Shown piece by piece: positions 43,366 through 54,315 of a stretch of 64,000 nt of DNA. The stretch is taken from the NCBI GenBank assembly GCA_028015205.1, contig CM051520.1, positions 65,046,694 through 65,110,693 of the forward strand, read 5' to 3'. Made by a program: the position numbers and the translations under genes. The stretch comes from Mytilisepta virgata (lineage: Eukaryota > Mollusca > Bivalvia > Mytilida > Mytilidae). The first letter of the stretch is position 1. Each line of letters opens with the position of its first letter. The notes beneath the pieces are model-generated. The model did no database searches. It had not been told where the DNA came from and saw only the letters and a list, made by a program, of their open reading frames with translations.

Positions 43366-44015
43366 TAATCTCTCGTCCAAGTTAACTTAGTGCAGTCAGG
43401 AAGAAGAACATCTCTGGTCAAGAATTGAATTAGAGCAGTCCTTGTCCACGACTGCTTTTTAGAACAGCTCTGGTCAATAATTAGAGCAGTCCTGGTCCAC
43501 GACTGATTTTGCGATGATATCGCTTCATTTCATTAAAAAAAAAACTCAAATTGAACATCATCATCATTATATAGAACCCATCATCAGAGGCCATCATTTT
43601 TTTTAAAGAAAAAATCTTTAGTAAGAAATTATATAAAAAAATAAAAAAATAAATAATAAAATTAAAAATTAAAACAAAAATGTCAGGTCAGTGATACGAT
43701 CCATGCTATGAATGGATGGGTAACATGATAAATTCTATAATAATTATATGTTATAGAACTGTTCTAGACCATGACAGGTTAGATCTGTTGTAGATCATGA
43801 CAGCTTAGAGCTTTTCTTGAACATGATAGCTTGGAGCTTTTCCTGGCCATGACAACTTAGAGCAGTCATAATCGGTCAACGGGATTCTGTTCTAGAGCAG
43901 TCAAGATTCTATTCTAGAGCAGTTCTAAAGCAGTCAACAGAATTGCTCTAAGTTAACTTAGAGTAGTCAGTACACAGATGTAGAACTGCTCTAAGTTAAC
44001 ATGGTGAGAGGTAAT
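43366..44015. mobile_element. Palindrome-array element with TTAACTTAGAGCAGTC units
   Basis: The outer ends TAATCTCTC...GTTAACTTAG.GCAGT (43366-43400) and the complementary ACTGCTCTAAGTTAAC...GAGAGGTAA (to 44014) are inverted. Inside are repeated GAGCAGTCCTGGTCCACGACTG and TTAGAGCTTTTC.TG..CATGA units in both orientations around an AT-rich core. Same overall design, and similar CTCTC/GAGAG termini, as the element at 39.6 kb. Confidence 0.6.
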
Positions 44016-44019
44016 GTCT

Positions 44020-46100
44020 GAACCTAACTGTATATATAATAGAAATGTTAACATTTTCATTCTTCTGTATATATGGTCATAAAAACAAGCAAAATTTTAA
44101 ATTGAAAATCGCGCTTAAATCAGAGGTTTCGTGGATATTGGTGTAAATTTTAAGGTCTTTGAAATGTTATAATTTCAACAACATCAGAAAGGTCAGTTTG
44201 TTTAAATTAAATAGCCTTACTTTCGTCGATGTATGTCAAGATTATTACCGTGTATAAAAATTAATCAAGTACGTAACAACAGCCAATCTCCATTCATTCT
44301 TAATAGTTTATTTCTTAAAAGTCGTTCTGTCTTAACACCTAAAAGAGAGAAAAAAATTACTTTTGTTTAAGCTTCTTATGCATGTCGTAAACAAAATGAC
44401 AATGTACATGCACGTTCTAGTTTAATTGAATTAATCTCCCTTGTAACATAATTTAAGCACAAAATTCGTTTACGAAACTGATTACTCTATATTTTAATTT
44501 GTGTGGCTTCTTTTTTGTTCAGATTAATTCTTATACCATATGATACCAATTCGCGTTTGCTCTCTTTACTGTGATAAACAATTTACTGACTTTTTTTTTG
44601 CTCAACGTTTGGTGGCAAATAAGACACGTTAAACAATATTCCAAAGTAAGGGGCTGGATGGGACACGACGAGAAAAGAATTTTGACTTAATTTAACCTTT
44701 AGCGGTATTAAACTATAAAAAAGTTTTTTTACATTCAAAGGACCAACAGTCTCCAAAAATGTCAATTAATATGTCCAGTGGTAAACTTTCGATTTTTGCC
44801 CTTTGACCTTAGAAAAACAGCATACATAGGTACTATCAATTATCAGTTCTGTGATTGGCCGGAAATGATGTTATTTTTGGTGTTCGGAAAAACGTCTTAG
44901 GTTAATAATTTGCTATTTTCAGTGCGTGAAAATTAAAGATTTATATATAACTAAAATCTGATCTTGTAACAATATACTTATCCACATGATCAATAAGGGG
45001 TTTTTGACAAATACATGTAACCATTTCATGCAAGTAAAATACTTGTATGTTTACCATGATTTTTAACACAAACTATCAGATGAGATGTATACAAAAATAC
45101 ACCCCATGAGAGACTTTTGCGCGGTTTTAAAGTAAACAAACAAATGAAAGAGAAATATGACATCTAAACATGCGTCGGATATCTTTTCTAAAGAAAGTAC
45201 TTGTTTCTATTTTTGTTCATATTTGCAAAGTTTGTGTTTGTAACCATCGGCATTTATCTCTTGTCTTGCAGTATTGGCTGTATCCGGAATCAAGTCTTCA
45301 AGGGTATCAAAAATTTATATACAAATTGATACCTAAAAATTGAATATTATAACATTTAAAATTTGGAAAATAAGGAGTATATGCTCCCTGGTGGCTTGCT
45401 CTTCGATCCTTAGGTCGTTTTTTTGGCACCAACTTTTTATTGATCATTAACATTTTTTGCTTTTGAATTTTTTTACAGGGTTTTGGTTGTTTTGGCTTCA
45501 AAATTTTTGTTATTGAACACAACTTAATTAAAAATGTTCATATGAAATTAATACAAATCGATATCATATAATATGCATCAAGATTGTTTTTCAGGGATGC
45601 ACGATAGCTTTTCCTTGTTAAATGATATTACCAAGTTTCAGAAATTTCAAATTACCTTATTTTGAAAGTGACACTTTAATTTTTGCTTTTTATCCTGAAA
45701 ATGCCTTGTAATTGATTAGTTTTCTTTCAAATAAGAACTTTAACTGACAAATCATTGTCATTTTCTATAGATTTTGCCTGATGTTAAGAAATTTTATATT
45801 ATTAATTGTCACTGGCAACCAATACAATTTTTAGTAGTCTTTAAAATCGAATTTGTAGCACTATTTTATATTTATGATTTGACAAGCTTGACGTATGTTT
45901 TTACATTGAATTTCAAGCAGATAAAAATTGCTTGTGTTTAATAGTTAATTACTGAAATTGTGACAGTTTTCAAAACTACGGAGTATTAGGTTTTCTATTT
46001 ATTTTGGTTGGAGCATTTTTGTTGATATTTGTTAGACACATACATATATACAGTTCTATTGGGTATATTTTAGTTTTTACCATATTTCTTTTTTAATTTG
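44020..46100. other. Intergenic, nothing recognised
   Basis: AT-rich, no supported ORF or repeat. Small frames have no domain. Confidence 0.4.
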
Positions 46101-46107
46101 TCTATCG

Positions 46108-46545
46108 GGTAATAGAACGACGTTCTATTGTCCTTCGTTCTATTGCCCGCGACCTTTTAACCCGCTTTAAGATTGGTCAATTACGCCTCATGAATATTCA
46201 TTATAAACCGAATCTTTATCAATTCGTCTAAAGTTCGAATGATTCAGTTATTCACCGACAGACAACAACAACAATAAATGTATATTGTTAACTGTTTTGA
46301 AAAATACAGTTTAATTAACTTTATTCTTATCTCTCTGTCCAAAAACTTTGAAAATACAAAAATGTTCATCCCAAATCTACTATTAGGTAATAAAACATTT
46401 ATTGAATGTGTAGCCAGGCAATACATAATGAAATTTTTCCTTCGGTCCTGGGAACAGCTCAAGTGTTCTATTGCCTTCAGCCGTTGCGTCCGGGCAATAT
46501 GACACTAAGCTGTTCCCAGTGCCTTGGAACAAATATTCTTGTCTA
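46108..46545. repeat. Pair of hairpins bracketing about 280 bp
   Basis: The first hairpin (46108-46158) is CGGGTAATAGAACG...CGTTCTATTGCCCG. The second (46448-46519) has 28-nt arms CTGGGAACAGCTCAAG... and its complement ending AGCTGTTCCCAG. Both contain GTTCTATTGCC, so they may be the two ends of one foldback element. Confidence 0.55.
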
Positions 46546-47485
46546 TTGCCTGGATACACATTAAATAACTATATATTCTTGCACTGACCGAAGTTAAGTA
46601 AAAAAATTAGACGTGGCCAACGTAGTTGACATACAAACGTTGATGCATTCCCTATATGTAAAATATTAAATTTTATCATTGTGACAATGTAATAAAAAGG
46701 ATGATTAAAATTGAAAATATTATACCAAAAATTTTACAGATCGTGACAAAACCACACTACATAACTATTTCCTTCATTCCCAACAGGCATTCGTGTATTC
46801 ATTCTTCTTATATTTTAGGTATTCGAATTTCAAGATTAGCTATAATATATGTATATACCTTAACAATGGGGAAACGTTTCATCGAATACACAAAAAATAA
46901 CAGACTTTAGCATGTAAGAAATAAAGACGAAAACTGAATAAAGATGCATTTTATTCAATATGAAATAGTTATTCGTATTCATTTCATAGTTTCCAGTAAC
47001 AATATTAAGATGCGTTGATGTCTTGGGGATGAAAAATTTGCATGAACACCCGAATTTCGAAAAAGTTGACGAAAAATTATCAGGAAAAAATATGTTGAAA
47101 AAAAACAGACTGGGTCTATAAATATAGATCGAATTTGAAATAATTGCAGCAGGAATTGACAGTTGTTAGTACCGATATATCCCGGCGTTCATGAAAAATA
47201 TCTGTACTTTTTATTCATTGATGAAATGATCTCAAATTTAGATATACAAGAAAAAAAAATCATTCATACTGATAAAATTTCTTGATTTATTTCTGATTGC
47301 ATATAAAATAATCAGTACACATTGGAATTTGAGAACGAATCGATCATGACATAAAATGTTGCAAAGAAATATGTGCTCAGCAAACTTTTAACGACCTTAG
47401 ATTTCATTAATTAAATACCCTGTCGTACCGATCTTGTTCATTTTTATAATTATCTATATCTTCTCACAATATCAATTGATATATT

Positions 47486-48067
47486 ATGTCTGCATGTTTA
47501 CTACGTTCTGATATATATATATTGCACCCCGAACTTTCCAGACTTTTCCCAGAACCCCCAGTTATGGCGTTCCGGCGACCGAAAAGCCTGAAAGACATTC
47601 TTGTACGAGCTGATATCACTAGCAAGATGTCTTCATCAACTGGCCAATGTCAGGCTTGTTCAGACAAAAGGTGTAAGACTTGCTCCCAGATGATATGTAC
47701 ACATAGCTTTAAAGGTCACACAACAGCCAAAGATTACAAAATATTTTGCACTGTGAACTGCAAATCAAGCAACATGATCTACATGTTGGAGTGTGGGATT
47801 TGTAATCTGCAGTACATTGGAGAAAGTAAGCAAGCTTTCAACAAAAGAATGAACGGCCATAGAAGTGACATAACAAAGAAAGACTTTCTACCCGTCAGCC
47901 AACACTTTCGGTCGACTGGACACAATCCTGGGGACTTTGGTAAAATGAAAGTTTCTATTATAGAACAAAATTTGATTTGGAGTGATCAAGAAAGGCAGAC
48001 AAGAGAAAGCTTCTGGATAAAAGAACTAGCCACCTTATATCCAAGGGGAATAAATAAAAAGAAATAA
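47486..48067 (+). CDS. Penelope-like element, truncated: GIY-YIG endonuclease end of the ORF
   Basis: An intact 193-residue frame corresponds to the C-terminal end of a Penelope-like retroelement polyprotein. In order: the RT-to-EN linker signature FPEPP..AFRRP..LKDILVRA (residues 21-42); a Cys cluster CQACSDKRCKTC (55-66) of the zinc-binding type seen before the endonuclease in this group; the GIY-YIG core as IYM (98-100) and QYIGES (109-114); basic RMNGHRSD (121-128); catalytic-type Glu in RESFWI (E174); and GIN (188-190). All expected endonuclease residues are present. The reverse transcriptase is missing, so the copy is 5'-truncated and not autonomous. Codons upstream of 47486 do not match the family. 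It ends in a TAA, followed by an AT-rich 3' region with a hammerhead-like motif and an inverted repeat. Confidence 0.85.
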   Translation: MSACLLRSDIYILHPELSRLFPEPPVMAFRRPKSLKDILVRADITSKMSSSTGQCQACSDKRCKTCSQMICTHSFKGHTTAKDYKIFCTVNCKSSNMIYMLECGICNLQYIGESKQAFNKRMNGHRSDITKKDFLPVSQHFRSTGHNPGDFGKMKVSIIEQNLIWSDQERQTRESFWIKELATLYPRGINKKK

Positions 48068-48322
48068 ATTTGCCAATTGATACAGATATTGAATAATCCT
48101 TCCTTATTGTTATTTCCAAGTGCTTTATTTATTTATTTTTATTTTCGTGTACTTTTTCATTTGTTATGATGTTATAATTGTGTAAAATAATTCTCTACCT
48201 TATGTTCAAGGATTATTTATTTGAATTTTTGTTTACATGCGTTTCCACAAACGAGGAAGATCAAGATCACGATTAGCCATATTGTTTTCTACACGTAATT
48301 AATTAGTCATTTCGCAACGCGA

Positions 48323-48354
48323 CAGCACCGATGAAGGATCTCAGTGATCCGAAA
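48323..48354 (+). ncRNA. Hammerhead-like motif in the Penelope-like 3' region (degenerate)
   Basis: CCGATGA (48328-48334) is followed by a self-complementary GGATC...GATCC arm pair (48336-48350) and GAAA (48351-48354), the order of a hammerhead core (CUGAUGA, stem II, GAAA). It lies about 260 bp after the element's stop codon. Departures: C instead of the invariant U4, an A.C first stem II pair, and no convincing stem I partner for the bases upstream. Type I hammerheads are established in Penelope-like elements, so position and layout support a decayed ribozyme, but activity is unlikely. Confidence 0.4.
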
Positions 48355-48408
48355 ATTTTACTAAGTTTGAATTATTTTTATAATTCAAAATTTTATTTGT
48401 TTTATTTT

Positions 48409-48494
48409 GATGTTGTTTTGCAACTTTTTAGACGTTTATTTATTTTTATTTTGCATTGTATCGTTAATTTATTATCGGTCCAACATCTAGTAAG

Positions 48495-48544
<50 letters not shown>

Positions 48545-48569
48545 GTCTAAAAAGTTTCAAAACAACATC
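48409..48569. repeat. 27-bp inverted repeat flanking a (TA)n tract, 3' of the Penelope-like copy
   Basis: The left arm 48409-48435 and right arm 48543-48569 match over 27 bp with a single mismatch (core GATGTTGTTTTG and TTTTTAGACGT). The pure TA tract spans 48498-48541. The left arm belongs to the 3' region after the endonuclease ORF. The right arm is the same sequence inverted, as if a second 3' end had joined tail to tail through the microsatellite. Confidence 0.75.
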
Positions 48570-48711
48570 CTCAAGGATGTAAAATAACACGAAGGTTGTG
48601 AAGAAAAGCATAAAGCTAAGCGAGTGTGCTCGAGAAAGATAATTTCATAAAGTCGAGGTTTGGCATGCGCCGTAAAAATGGTTTAATCCACCATATTCAT
48701 TTGAAAATGAT

Positions 48712-48812
48712 TATACCAAGTCAGAAGTATGACTGTTGCGTTCCATCTGTTCTGGATATTTGCGTATGGACTTTGATTATGACATTTCCCTGGGAGTTCC
48801 ATGTTTTGTTAT
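48712..48812 (+). mobile_element. Interspersed repeat fragment ('atgcctgtaccaagtc' type), second copy
   Basis: ATACCAAGTCAGAAGTATGAC, GTTCCATCTGTT and CCCTGGGAGTTCC match the order of the 16.8-kb fragment with many changes. The copy begins mid-element. Confidence 0.4.
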
Positions 48813-48848
48813 GAAACTTTATTCATCATGTGTACGAACTATTTACAG

Positions 48849-49136
48849 TTAAGGTATCCGGACCATAATAGATAATAAAAAAAAATTGTATCTCTTTTTG
48901 ACCCTGAATGGCGAAACCAAACAATTTAAAGCTGGAATTTGGTATATATATTTTTCTCAAGTTGAAACACACTTTGTTGCTTATATATGTTATATGCAGA
49001 GGCTGTAAAAATTAGTTAGTTATATTAGAATTTCCGAAGTTTGCCGATAATTACCGAGGTCATTTCAATTGCGTTGCATGGAACATCCGGGAACTTTTAA
49101 ATAATCACGTGGTCATTTATGGTCCGGATACCTTAA
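48849..49136. mobile_element. 288-bp TTAA-flanked inverted-repeat element
   Basis: Begins TTAAGGTATCCGGACCATAA (48849) and ends TTATGGTCCGGATACCTTAA (49136), a perfect 20-base inverted match with TTAA outermost. Non-coding. It sits between the Penelope-like copy and the broken recombinase-like gene. Confidence 0.85.
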
Positions 49137-49407
49137 TTTTGAAGTACTGGGTATTTGAATATGTAACAGAAGTAAACGAGACGTGAGGTATGTGTGTAGT
49201 GAGATAAAACATTCCAAAAAGGACGTACAGATCTCAGCCTATTCTTATAAAGTGTCCACTAAAACATGTAAAAGTAGACATAAGATTTACTCTTACATGT
49301 TTTGCATGAGACGTACATATATCAACAGGTGAAATAACGGGACATAAAAATCTAATGAATGATAGCTGGCTGGGTAAATTTATTGCACAAAATACACACA
49401 CATACAC

Positions 49408-51191
49408 TTTTGCCACCTGGGTTGCACTTTCTTGCAGTCTGTAGTATTCCCTGTCAACCCTAATATCATGGCCTTGAAATGTCGCTAATATATCCTGCGA
49501 GTTTTGTTTCAAATTTAGAACCTGTGGCAAGTTGTTTCCTAAGACTTGTTGAGGTTATGAGTTGTGGGTGTTCTGTACCACTGTCTATAGCAAATAACCT
49601 TAAACAGTAATTTCCTCTGTATGGGTTTTCCGATTTGCCTGGACGAGCAAATATGAATTTATTAGTTGACTGAACACCTACATTTTCTCTGCTGTTAAGT
49701 AATAATTTTACATTTACATTTTCAGCCATTTTCTTAGTTAGTAATACAGGAACCTTCCTGCCTTTTTTACCTTTAATTTCTATTCTTAGATGTGACTGAC
49801 ATAGCTTCTGCTCAAAAACTGAGAGCGTGCTCATTATCACCGGGTCTATAGCACCTACCTGAAGGGCTTTCATATAATCTTCTAATATCATTCTTTCTGC
49901 TTCTCCACTTCTTCTTCTATTAAAAAGTATGATTTCTGCTAGACACATCTTTGCAATTTCCACATATTGTTCTTGATTACTGATACCTGATTTCTTTATC
50001 TTTTCAGCAATTGATTTTAAGTAATTACTCAAAGTCACTACATCTTTAACCAAAGGTAATAGTTAAGTCTTGTTATATCGTATTTTTTCTAGGGTAGCTA
50101 GAGCTTTTGAAGAAATTTCAACCATTCATGCTATCTTGTACATTTTCAAAAAAGTGTCTGCAACATTTGCTTCTTCAGTATTACCTTTAACTTGTGATCT
50201 AAAGTACATATCTTGGGCACATTTCTTCATTGAAAGTCCAATTTTTAATGCAAGTGATGGTATCTTGAATTCATTTGTTTCAGAATTAAACAAAGAAACA
50301 CTTTTTACACACTGGATAGACATGTTCCAGTTACTAGGAATGAGGCAATCAGCAATTGAGGACATATTGTTTTCCTTTACTTTCATTGAAAGTTTTCCCA
50401 ACTCTCTCATTTTTTGAGAAATATAAACTTGTCGGTGGGCGATATGCCCCATCTGCTCATATAATTTATTACCAAAATTCATAACAACTGGATCACCTAA
50501 CACTGCAGTTTTAATGTCATCTTCTTTCATTTTAGAAATGACATTGTCCTGTAAATTTTTATATTCATCTTTTGTGGGCAGTAAGAATGTTCCACTTTTA
50601 ATTAAACCTATTTTCAATGCTTCACCTTGCAGCTGCCCTTTTTTCCCATTACAAGTTTTCTGGTGCCCCCATAGGTCGCCCCTTTTATAAAAAGCATTAC
50701 AGTATATACATGGAATATAGTTCTTGACTTGAGGATTGTCTAATTTTGACCTGTATTTTGGAATGATCACTCCTTGGCCTGATTCTAATACCTTGTAATT
50801 GTGGGCAAAATCCCCTTTATTCACTAGTTCACTCCAAAGTTGTCTCCTTCTCTTACTCTTTTTAGGCAAAACATGTATCTGTGCTACTTCATTCTCCTTT
50901 TTGTGCTTATTTTCGATATGTCTAGCAATGTTCGGAAATAATTTGAAACAGAAAACGCAAGCATGTTTTTTCATTACTATGTTTCCTTGTGAACTCTTGT
51001 CTGATTTCTGAATGATTAATGGATTTTTGTTTGGTAGTGCTTGAAAAACATGGCTCATTGATTCAGATGCAGAATCGGCTACAATTTCATCATCATAATC
51101 CTCTTCCTCATCAGAATCATCTTCATTTTTTCTTCTTCTTCATCTTCCTCCTGATCACCTCTTTTCGGTATGAAGTCTGGATCAGAAACCT
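49408..51191 (-). pseudogene. Zinc-finger + tyrosine-recombinase-like gene, broken (Crypton-like?)
   Basis: Reading leftward from a splice-acceptor-like CTACAG (exon start 51191): a start VSDPDFIPK, an acidic Glu/Asp run interrupted by a frameshift in an A-run near 51130, then an open frame 51058-50126 with two zinc-finger-like motifs (C-x2-C..H-x4-H in HACVFC...HIENKH; C-x2-C..H-x3-C in IPCIYC...GHQKTC). After a TGA (50126-50128) and a TAA (50063-50065) the same frame continues (VKDVVTLSNYLK...). It reaches LFNRRRSGEAERM (Arg-I-type box), KGKKGRKVPVLL (beta-strand Lys region) and TSTSLRKQLAT. A frameshift near 49530 moves to QGHDIRVDREYYR, a box with H and candidate Tyr. That order matches tyrosine recombinases. 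The protein ends at a donor-like AAA/GTGTAT (49408). I recall close relatives in fish, corals and molluscs, but the family name is uncertain. Confidence 0.7.
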
Positions 51192-51299
51192 CTGTAGACA
51201 AAAAGTATACATAGTACAACCAGGGCCAGATAAACTTATTGTCCTAATCCCACCCCTCCCCTCTTTCCTAGTTTTTTTATTAGAAATATTTGCTGTTTA

Positions 51300-52020
51300 A
51301 AAGACAAATTGACTTTAAAGGGCAATAACTCCTTAAGGGGTCAATTGACCATTTTGGTCATTTGACCTTTAAGTAGATATTACTTTGCTGAACATTATTG
51401 CTGTTTACAGTTTATCTCTATCTATAATGATATTCAAGATAATAACCAAAAACTGCAAAATTTCCTAAAATGACCCAATTCAGGGGCAGCAACCTAACAA
51501 CAGGTTGTCTGATACGTCTGAAAATGTGTGGGCATATAGATCTTGACCTTGGCTTTCCATCATTACCGAACTGAACAAAGAAATAACATGACGGGTGCCG
51601 TATACGGTGCAGGAAATGCTTACCCTTCAGGGGCACCTGATTTCACTCCCGGTTTGTAGTGGAGTTCGTGTTGTTTCTTATTTATTATTTATAACTGTTG
51701 ATGTAAATGTCCTTTGGTTTTGTGAGTCTTTGTTTACTCCTTGGTTTTGATTGTAATTGTCTTACCCCACGTCAGATTTGCTCTAAATGCTTTGGTTTTT
51801 GCAATATAAGCCAAAATGTACATTTAAACTATATGTTCTATTTTTAGCCATGGCGGCCATCTTGTAAAGCAGGCTAGGTCATCTAACAAATTTTTTAAAC
51901 TAGATACCCGAATGATGATTGTGGCCCAGTTTGGTTTCATTTTGGCCAAGTAGTTCTAGAGGAGAATATTTTTGTAAAAGTTAAAAGACAACGACGGACG
52001 CCGACAAGTGAGCTAACAAA
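51300..52020 (-). mobile_element. AGCTCACCTG-type element, minus strand, with a retroelement fragment nested in it
   Basis: The right edge reads CAACGACGGACGCCGACAAGTGAGCTAAC, the inverted start of the family. CAGGGGCAGCAACCTAACAACAGG and GGGCAATAACTCC match its interior. At about 51590-51745 it is interrupted by a fragment with GGAAATGCTTACCCTTCAGG and GGTTTGTAGTGGAGTTCGTGTTG, the repeat also seen at 11.8 and 21.6 kb. Confidence 0.6.
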
Positions 52021-52319
52021 TGTGGTTAAAGATCTTAAAAATCTATTGCGCAATAATTTACATTTGAAGATTTCTTCTTGAAACTTTTCAAAAAATTTGA
52101 AATTTGAAAAATTTTGAATTTTTTTTAACCCCTTAAAAAACTTCCCCCCCCTTGGAACAATTAACCCTGAACTCAATCCCAGCCTTTCCTAAGAAGTATA
52201 AACACAAAAAGTGTTTAGAGGACAACATACAAATGTCTGTAATTCTAAATTAAACAACTGCAATGAAAGGGGCCTGAAATCAAAAGAATGATTAGAACAA
52301 AAATTTGTCCATAGCACAC

Positions 52320-53278
52320 GGATGCCCCATCCGCACTATCATTTTCTATGTTCAGTGGACCGTGAAAATGGGGTAAAATCTCTAATGTGGCTTTAAAATT
52401 AGAAAGATCATATCATAGGGAACATGTAAACTAAGTTTCAAGTTGATTGGACTTCAACTTAATCAAAAACTACCGACCAAAAACTTTAAACTTTATTTAA
52501 AGTGTCATCTGAAAAATACAATTCAATAAAACTGAATACAGAACGACACAATAAAATTTCTAATCCTATCAGTAAGAAATTGCTTTGCAGAGCACAGCTG
52601 GATACGACTGCAGACGTCCAACCGTGAACAGTTGGGGCAAAAATGGACACAATATTCACGCTTGAAACAGGTCTGAATTTGGATTGTAAATCAATATTTG
52701 ACACATAAAAGGTTTGTGACACAGAATAACTGTAGTGGAAGAGCTTAGGATTGGTTATCTGATTTGAATTTATTTATTATTATTATTTTTTTTTGCTTTT
52801 GTGCAATACACTATGCTACCCCCCCCCCCCCCCCCCCAAAAAAAAAAAAAAAAAAAAAATTTGTGGTAATAAGCATTACTTTTGTGTATAAGTCTTGTAA
52901 TATTTTGTTGAGGCAAACTCAAGTAAAGGAATGGAAACTAAAACTTACTTCACAATACCAAAACTCAACTTGATCTGTATTTGTGGGAATAAGCATTGTG
53001 TATAAGTTTCATAACATTTGGTCTAGACAAACTTAAGTTAGAGAATGGAAACTAAAAATTTTGCAAGTAATCCATTTATAAAGGAGCATAACTCTAGAAC
53101 AATAGTGACCCCACCAAAATTCAAACTTGGTCTGTGTTTTGTGGTAATAAGCATTGTGTATAAGTTTCATTACATTTAGTCGAGGAAAACTCAAGTTAAA
53201 GAATGGAAACCAATTTTGGTACGTAAGGACAAGGGTAAAACTTAATGCCCCCTCAGCTACGGCGGGGGCATAAAACTA
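52320..53278. mobile_element. Interspersed repeat ending in a GGGGGCATA hairpin, with nested insertion
   Basis: CACGGATGCCCCATCCGCAC starts a repeat that ends with the hairpin TAATGCCCCCTCAGCTACGGCGGGGGCATA (53244-53272). Units with GTGGTAATAAGCATT.TGTATAAGT and AGTTAAAGAATGGAAAC recur near 52864, 52982 and 53141. The segment at about 52500-52760 (GAGCACAGCTGGATACGACTGCAGACGTCC, CAGTTGGGGCAAAAATGGACACAA) looks like a different interspersed repeat inserted in it. Confidence 0.55.
52819..52859. repeat. Poly-C/poly-A tract
   Basis: 19 C followed by 22 A. Similar C or G runs occur at 15944-15976, 16471-16490, 41788-41806 and 58721-58736. Lengths of such tracts are sensitive to sequencing error. 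Confidence 0.9.
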
Positions 53279-54230
53279 TATTTCTCAAGTCTCTCAATAT
53301 CTGCATTGCCCTTTAAACAGGTGCCCTTTGCAGTAAATAATGAATTTGCAACCAAGAATGTTTACAATTGTTTCAAGAGTGTCTGCTCTCTAAAGCCAGA
53401 ACAATATATTAAATTCCTTGAAATTAACCTGTGGAGGCTAGAAAGTAGTTTCTGTTGAATGAAGGGAAAACATTCACCTGTGTTAAAGATCAGATAGTTA
53501 CTTTATTGTTGTTTTGATCAATGTCTTGGTTATCTTTTAAATGACCAAATCCTAAAATTACCTTGTTTTTTGTTAATTCATCTTAACCTTTTACTGCTCC
53601 TAAAATAAATGAAAATTTAAATTTCTAGTTTTAAAATAAACTATATATATATATATAGCCAGTAGGAACTAACTAATATGTATGTCCCCCTTCATACATG
53701 CTTTAATTTACCCTAGTTCTATAATTTAAGACCTTGTAGGTCCATATTGTTTGTATTAAATGTTTTTTATCAGATATTATTTTGTTACTATCAATGCTGA
53801 ACCTGAAGTCTTATCAGAAGTAAATATTTTGTCATAGCAACTTTTAAAATTAATAACCCACTGTCAAAACTAAAAGCAACAACCTCAAAATGAATGAAAA
53901 TAATCTCTTATACTGTTTATATTGCAAAATTATATTCTTAATCCATCCTTTTTTGTCCTTAAGATCAGGACAAAAGCATACTAATTTCATCTTTTTGTCA
54001 AAGCAAAAAAAAAAAAATAATAATAGCCTTTCAACTTTCAAGATGTCATAATTATTTGGACTAGCTAATACAAATAATATGCTATAACTTATAAAGTCTG
54101 AAAGGCTATTTATTTACTTTTGCTATGACGCCTTCCTACCACAGGCACTTGTTTCTATACATGGGAAGACCCTCTATCTCGTACATATACGTTGATAGTC
54201 GGTCTTCCCATGGATTAGTCCAAAAAATTG

Positions 54231-54315
54231 TGACGTCTGGCAAGGCTATTTAACTTTTTTCTGGGACGCCTTCAGGCGTCCCAGAAAAAAAATAAAATAG
54301 CCTTGCCAGACGTCA
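54231..54315. repeat. 85-bp near-perfect hairpin
   Basis: The left arm TGACGTCTGGCAAGGCTATTT...TCTGGGACGCCT and right arm AGGCGTCCCAGA...AAATAGCCTTGCCAGACGTCA pair along about 40 nt around a TC centre. A second, outer inverted pair (CATGGGAAGACC at about 54160 and GGTCTTCCCATGG at about 54211) precedes it. No ORF. Probably part of a foldback repeat spanning about 54090-54360. Confidence 0.7.
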
